DNA of 9,396 bases from an uncultured Eubacterium sp. (GTDB lineage Bacteria > Bacillota > Clostridia > Lachnospirales > Lachnospiraceae). Below the pieces are notes generated by a model that did no database searches, had not been told where the DNA came from, and saw nothing but the letters and a program-made list of their open reading frames with translations. The translations under genes and the position numbers were made by a program. Below, piece by piece: positions 6,839 through 9,396 of the stretch. Position 1 is the first letter of the stretch. Every line of letters starts with the position of its first letter. The stretch is from the NCBI GenBank assembly GCA_910579075.1, contig CAJTSV010000058.1:14355-23750 (forward strand), written 5' to 3'.

Positions 6839-7615
6839 ATGGAGGAAACAATGGTTCTGCTCCTTGAGGCGCAAAAGGGAAATCGGGATGCAAAAGAGGA
6901 GCTGGTCAGGCGCAATCTCGGGCTGGTTGGAAGCATTGTCAGGCGCTTTGAACACCGTGGGCATGACAGGGAGGAGCTGTTTCAGATTGGAAGCATTGGC
7001 TTAATCAAGGCCATTGATAAATTTGATGTTACATACGAGGTGGCGTTTTCGACCTACGCCGTGCCGTTAATCAGCGGAGAAATCCGGCGGTTTCTGCGCG
7101 ACGACGGGCTGGTGCGCGTCAGCAGGACCCTGAAGGAAAACGGCTGGCGCATCCGCCGGGAAGCCGAGCGCATCAGCCAGGAAAAAGGGCGGGAAGCTAC
7201 GGTAGGAGAGCTGGCACAGGCCTGCGGGCTTGGCCGTGAGGATGTCGTGATGGCGCTGGAAGCAAACCAGGAGGTAGAATCCATTTACCGAAGTGTCTGC
7301 CAGGCTGACGGCAGCGAGCTGTACCTGGCAGACCAGATAGCCGGCCAAGGGGGCGCGGGCGGGCAGGGAAATGCCCCGAAAACGCTGATGCAGGGCGGGC
7401 CGGCCGACCCGGAAAAGGAAAAGGTGCTGGATGATATTCTGATACGCCAGCTGTTAGACGGGCTGGAAGAACGGGAGCGCAGGCTGATTGAACTGCGTTA
7501 TTTCCAGGAGCTGACACAGGTGCAGACGGCCGTGGAGCTTGGCATGAGCCAGGTGCAGGTCAGCAGGATGGAAAAGAAAGTGCTGATGAAGATGCGCAGG
7601 GAGGTTTTACGGTAA
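6839..7615 (+). CDS. sigF: RNA polymerase sporulation sigma factor sigma-F
   Basis: A 258-residue sigma-70-family factor for early forespore genes, held by SpoIIAB until engulfment. Region 2 runs from ELFQIGSIGLIKAIDKFD (46-63) through FSTYAVPLISGEIRRFLRDD (70-89); region 3 is about 92-150; region 4 is 205-255, with helix-turn-helix AVELGMSQVQVSRMEKK (231-247). This region 2 and the SpoIIAA/AB neighbours make it sigma-F rather than sigma-G or sigma-B. A Gly/Gln/Pro-rich stretch (about 169-192) between regions 3 and 4 makes this linker about 21 residues longer than the B. subtilis protein as I recall it. The start is uncertain: ATG 6839 has GGGGA 9 nt upstream, and ATG 6851 has GGAGG (6841-6845) 5 nt upstream and would drop four residues. 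The stop codon touches the edge of the repeat at 7621. Confidence 0.95.
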   Translation: MEETMVLLLEAQKGNRDAKEELVRRNLGLVGSIVRRFEHRGHDREELFQIGSIGLIKAIDKFDVTYEVAFSTYAVPLISGEIRRFLRDDGLVRVSRTLKENGWRIRREAERISQEKGREATVGELAQACGLGREDVVMALEANQEVESIYRSVCQADGSELYLADQIAGQGGAGGQGNAPKTLMQGGPADPEKEKVLDDILIRQLLDGLEERERRLIELRYFQELTQVQTAVELGMSQVQVSRMEKKVLMKMRREVLR

Positions 7616-7620
7616 AAAAG

Positions 7621-7704
7621 TGATTCTGGAGTGAGCAAATCCCATTCGCGAAGCGAATTTAAGATGGATTTGCGAAGGTTACTGGTCACAGAGTGAACAG
7701 TAAC
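7621..7704 (+). repeat. Hairpin-rich dispersed repeat, copy 2
   Basis: This is an 84-nt counterpart of 2367-2450, of identical length. Similarity extends left over GTAAAAA, so the sigF stop codon may lie inside the element. Stems: GCAAATCC (7635-7642) with GGATTTGC (7666-7673); ATTCGC-GAA-GCGAAT (7644-7658); and GTTACTGGTCA (7678-7688) with TGAACAGTAAC (7694-7704), one mismatch. The right stem differs from copy 1 by paired A/T swaps that keep pairing. A 7-nt GCAGGGA occurs on either side (7596-7602 and 7706-7712), which may be chance. There is no T-run, so it is not a standard terminator. Confidence 0.75.
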
Positions 7705-7743
7705 AGCAGGGAATGTACCGGCATAAATAAAACAAAAAAATAC

Positions 7744-7772
7744 TTTCCATATAAGAAAAGATGTGTTATACT
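7744..7772 (+). promoter_or_regulatory. Promoter for scfA with extended -10
   Basis: The extended -10 TGTTATACT (7764-7772; hexamer TATACT at 7767-7772, five of six) lies 17 bp after a weaker -35, TTTCCA (7744-7749, four of six). The start is expected near 7779, giving a leader of about 140 nt before scfA. Confidence 0.65.
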
Positions 7773-7786
7773 ACGCTCTAGAGCGT
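7773..7786. promoter_or_regulatory. Perfect 14-bp palindrome at the scfA transcription start (candidate operator)
   Basis: ACGCTCTAGAGCGT is identical to its reverse complement and directly abuts the -10 hexamer, covering the predicted start point. That is a classic place for a dimeric repressor site. In RNA it would be only a partial 5' end, which makes a DNA site more likely than a hairpin. The regulator is unknown. Confidence 0.5.
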
Positions 7787-7890
7787 GTCCGGAAATGATT
7801 TTTCAGGCACGTTCCGGGCCAGATATCTGCCATACCGGGCATGAAAGCAATTACATGCACTGGAATATACAGGAACCGGCTTGCGGTTCC
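7787..7890 (+). promoter_or_regulatory. Structured 5' leader of scfA
   Basis: Two hairpins are visible in the leader. GTCCGGAA (7787-7794) pairs with 7812-7819 (8 bp, one G-U), and GGAACCG (7872-7878) pairs with CGGTTCC (7884-7890), a perfect 7-bp stem with a 5-nt loop. The second ends 17 nt before the ribosome site at 7908-7914 and leaves it exposed. CAGATATCTG (7820-7829) is a further small palindrome. I see no match to a known riboswitch class. Confidence 0.45.
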
Positions 7891-7922
7891 GTGAGAGCAT
7901 ACAGGTGAAAGGAGAATTCATT

Positions 7923-8066
7923 ATGAAACACATTAAAACTTTAAATACCACAAAGCTGCAGAACACAGTAAAAAAAGGCGGCTGCGGCGAGTGCCAGACT
8001 TCCTGCCAGTCTGCATGCAAGACATCCTGCACAGTTGGCAACCAGACCTGTGAGCAGGCGAAGTAG
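7923..8066 (+). CDS. scfA: SCIFF six-cysteine ranthipeptide precursor
   Basis: A 47-residue ribosomally made peptide precursor of the SCIFF (six cysteines in forty-five residues) family. The N-terminal leader MKHIKTLNTTKLQNTVKK is followed by a Cys-rich core, GGCGECQTSC through GNQTCEQAK, with Cys at 21, 24, 28, 32, 36 and 43. The Thr/Ser residues between them, such as CKTSCTVGNQTC, are the known thioether acceptors of the family: the partner radical SAM enzyme links cysteine sulfur to a Thr gamma-carbon. An open frame extends upstream to 7881, but AAAGGAG (7908-7914), 8 nt before the ATG at 7923, and the conserved MKHIKT start fix the N-terminus. The maturase follows after 175 nt. The biological role of the mature peptide is not established; quorum-type regulation has been proposed for some clostridial relatives. 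Confidence 0.95.
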   Translation: MKHIKTLNTTKLQNTVKKGGCGECQTSCQSACKTSCTVGNQTCEQAK

Positions 8067-8086
8067 CATACCGTAAATGTATTCAT

Positions 8087-8146
8087 GCGTGCCTGCAAAT
8101 CTGTTTCCGGGACAGGCTTTATCCGGAAATGCATTTGCAGGCATGC
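8087..8146 (+). promoter_or_regulatory. Long hairpin between scfA and scfB
   Basis: GCGTGCCTGCAAAT (8087-8100) pairs over 14 bp, with one G-U, with ATTTGCAGGCATGC (8133-8146). Nested inside is TTTCCGG (8104-8110) with CCGGAAA (8123-8129), a perfect 7-bp stem. No T-run follows, so it is not a simple terminator. Position suggests an mRNA 3' stabiliser or processing site that would keep the precursor more abundant than the enzyme; this is inference. Confidence 0.6.
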
Positions 8147-8173
8147 TCTGGGAATAGCATGGAAAGAAGAAAA

Positions 8174-8217
8174 GACCGTTCGCAAAGCGTGCGGTCATTT
8201 GTGCGTTTTGTACGCAC
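8174..8217 (+). promoter_or_regulatory. Two small hairpins before the scfB ribosome site
   Basis: GACCG (8174-8178) pairs with CGGTC (8192-8196), with an inner CGC-AAA-GCG. Next, GTGCGT (8201-8206) pairs with ACGCAC (8212-8217). The second stem ends 5 nt before the AAGGAGG at 8223-8229. Together with the larger hairpin upstream they fill most of the scfA-scfB gap and may tune scfB translation. Confidence 0.45.
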
Positions 8218-8241
8218 CGTTTAAGGAGGATTGATTTATCG

Positions 8242-9396
8242 TTGAATCATCAGGTTCATTCGTATAAAAATAACGGTTATCAGATTGTTCTGGATGTGAA
8301 CAGCGGGGCCGTGCATGTTGTGGATGATGCTGTGCGCGATGTGCTGGAATTGTATCAGGAATACTTTGAAAAAGCTGGCGGGACAAGCTTTCCAAAACAG
8401 TGCATGGATGAGGGCTGGATAAAGGAAAATCTGGTAACCCGCCTGCAGGGCGTCCATACAGAGCAGGAGATTCTGGAAGCGGCAGCAGAAATAGGGGAGC
8501 TGGTAAAGGCCGGGGAATTATTTACGCCGGATGCATGCCGGGAAGCTGCCGAAGCTTTTACAGGGCATAAGACGGTTGTGAAAGCGCTCTGCCTGCATAT
8601 TGCACATGACTGCAACCTGGCCTGCCGCTACTGCTTTGCCGAAGAAGGGGAGTATCATGGCATGCGGGCGCTGATGAGCTATGACACAGGCAAGGCTGCC
8701 CTGGATTTTCTGATTGCCAGCTCCGGGAACCGCAAAAATCTGGAAGTGGATTTTTTTGGCGGGGAGCCGACATTAAACCTGCAGGTGGTAAAAGACCTGG
8801 TGGCATATGGAAGGGCGCAGGAAAAGCTTTACAAGAAAAAGTTCCGGTTTACGCTGACGACGAACGGCGTACTGTTAAACGATGATATTATGGAATTTGC
8901 GAACCGGGAAATGGATAATGTGGTATTAAGCATAGATGGAAGGAAAGAGGTCAATGACCGGATGCGCCCGTTTCCGAAAGGGGCCGGAAGCTATGACCTG
9001 ATTATGCCGAAATTCCAGCGATTTGCGGACAGCAGGCATCAAAAACGCTATTATGTCCGGGGGACGTTTACGCACTATAACCTGGATTTTGCGAAGGATG
9101 TGCTGCATCTGGCAGACATGGGGTTTAAGCAGATTTCGATAGAGCCGGTTGTGGCAGACGCATCCGCGGATTATGCGATACGGGAAGAAGACCTGCCGCA
9201 GATTTTTGAACAGTATGACCTTCTTGCGAAAGAAATCATCCGCCGGGAGAAAGAAGGAAACGGTTTTCAGTTCTTTCATTTTATGATTGATTTAGAGGGC
9301 GGCCCGTGCCTGGCAAAGCGCCTGTCCGGCTGCGGCTCGGGGACGGAATACCTGGCCGTGACGCCGTGGGGGGATTTGTACCCGTGCCACCAGTTT
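8242..9396 (+). CDS. scfB: SCIFF maturase, radical SAM/SPASM thioether-forming enzyme, 3'-truncated
   Basis: A radical S-adenosylmethionine enzyme that binds the ScfA leader and forms Cys-to-Thr thioether bonds in its core. The 385 codons present lack a stop; family members are about 450 residues, so about 65 are missing. The N-terminal 100 residues, with the family signature IVLDVNSGAVHVVDD (15-29), form the peptide-recognition domain. The SAM cluster motif C124-x3-C128-x2-C131 sits in HDCNLACRYCF. FFGGEP (171-176) is the SAM-binding turn and TLTTNG follows. The SPASM part begins with Cys356, Cys364 and Cys382 (GCGSGTEYLAVTPWGDLYPC), auxiliary iron-sulfur ligands; the remaining ligands lie beyond the edge. 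No ATG start is available in frame. TTG at 8242, 12 nt after AAGGAGG (8223-8229), gives MNHQVHSYKNNGYQ, which fits the family N-terminus. Confidence 0.95.
   Translation, partial: MNHQVHSYKNNGYQIVLDVNSGAVHVVDDAVRDVLELYQEYFEKAGGTSFPKQCMDEGWIKENLVTRLQGVHTEQEILEAAAEIGELVKAGELFTPDACREAAEAFTGHKTVVKALCLHIAHDCNLACRYCFAEEGEYHGMRALMSYDTGKAALDFLIASSGNRKNLEVDFFGGEPTLNLQVVKDLVAYGRAQEKLYKKKFRFTLTTNGVLLNDDIMEFANREMDNVVLSIDGRKEVNDRMRPFPKGAGSYDLIMPKFQRFADSRHQKRYYVRGTFTHYNLDFAKDVLHLADMGFKQISIEPVVADASADYAIREEDLPQIFEQYDLLAKEIIRREKEGNGFQFFHFMIDLEGGPCLAKRLSGCGSGTEYLAVTPWGDLYPCHQF

Noticed and set aside
7693..7908. A 71-codon + strand open frame starting with GTG upstream of scfA
   Set aside because: It has no ribosome site, starts inside the repeat, runs across the predicted promoter and palindrome, and its composition is unlike a protein. 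It is best read as non-coding leader.
7881..7922. An N-terminal extension of scfA to 7881
   Set aside because: The extension overlaps a leader hairpin and has no ribosome site. The site at 7908-7914 and the conserved MKHIKT start mark the real N-terminus.

Overview
The window looks like chromosomal DNA from an endospore-forming anaerobic Firmicute, most likely a Lachnospiraceae relative (class Clostridia). The evidence is a complete spoIIAA-spoIIAB-sigF sporulation operon, a six-cysteine SCIFF peptide with its radical SAM maturase (a pair close to universal in Clostridia), AGGAGG-type ribosome binding sites, sigma-A promoters with extended -10 elements, and mixed AT/GC codon use. All genes lie on the + strand. 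I see no tRNA, rRNA, CRISPR array or intact insertion sequence. The genus is inference.

Layout: (1) 1-2277 is the 3' five-sixths of valS (valyl-tRNA synthetase), cut by the window start. (2) 2278-2579 is non-coding. It holds a hairpin-rich repeat (2317-2450) and a sigma-A promoter (2490-2518). (3) 2580-3971 encodes a FapA/DUF342-family protein. (4) 3972-4332 is non-coding. It holds a degenerate 10-11 nt tandem repeat (3978-4060), a strong terminator (4118-4158), an A/T palindrome (4227-4256) and a near-consensus promoter (4269-4296). (5) 4333-5895 is a two-gene operon: a 47-residue acidic protein and a membrane protein with an N-terminal zinc ribbon and TPRs on both sides of one membrane span. 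It ends in a terminator at 5941-5975. (6) 6065-7615 is spoIIAA-spoIIAB-sigF with overlapping or nearly abutting genes. (7) 7616-7922 is non-coding. It holds a second copy of the valS-downstream repeat (7621-7704), then the scfA promoter with a perfect 14-bp palindrome at the expected transcription start and a structured leader. (8) 7923-8066 is scfA, the SCIFF ranthipeptide precursor. A 175-nt hairpin-rich gap follows, then scfB, its radical SAM/SPASM maturase, which runs off the window end.

How the parts work together: SpoIIAA, SpoIIAB and sigma-F form the partner-switching module that turns on forespore transcription. ScfB binds the ScfA precursor and installs thioether crosslinks from its cysteines. 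The zinc-ribbon/TPR pair and the FapA-like protein have no assigned function here. The least explained signals are non-coding: two repeat copies whose differences preserve base pairing, the palindrome at the scfA start, the stacked hairpins between scfA and scfB, and the tandem array after the FapA-like gene.
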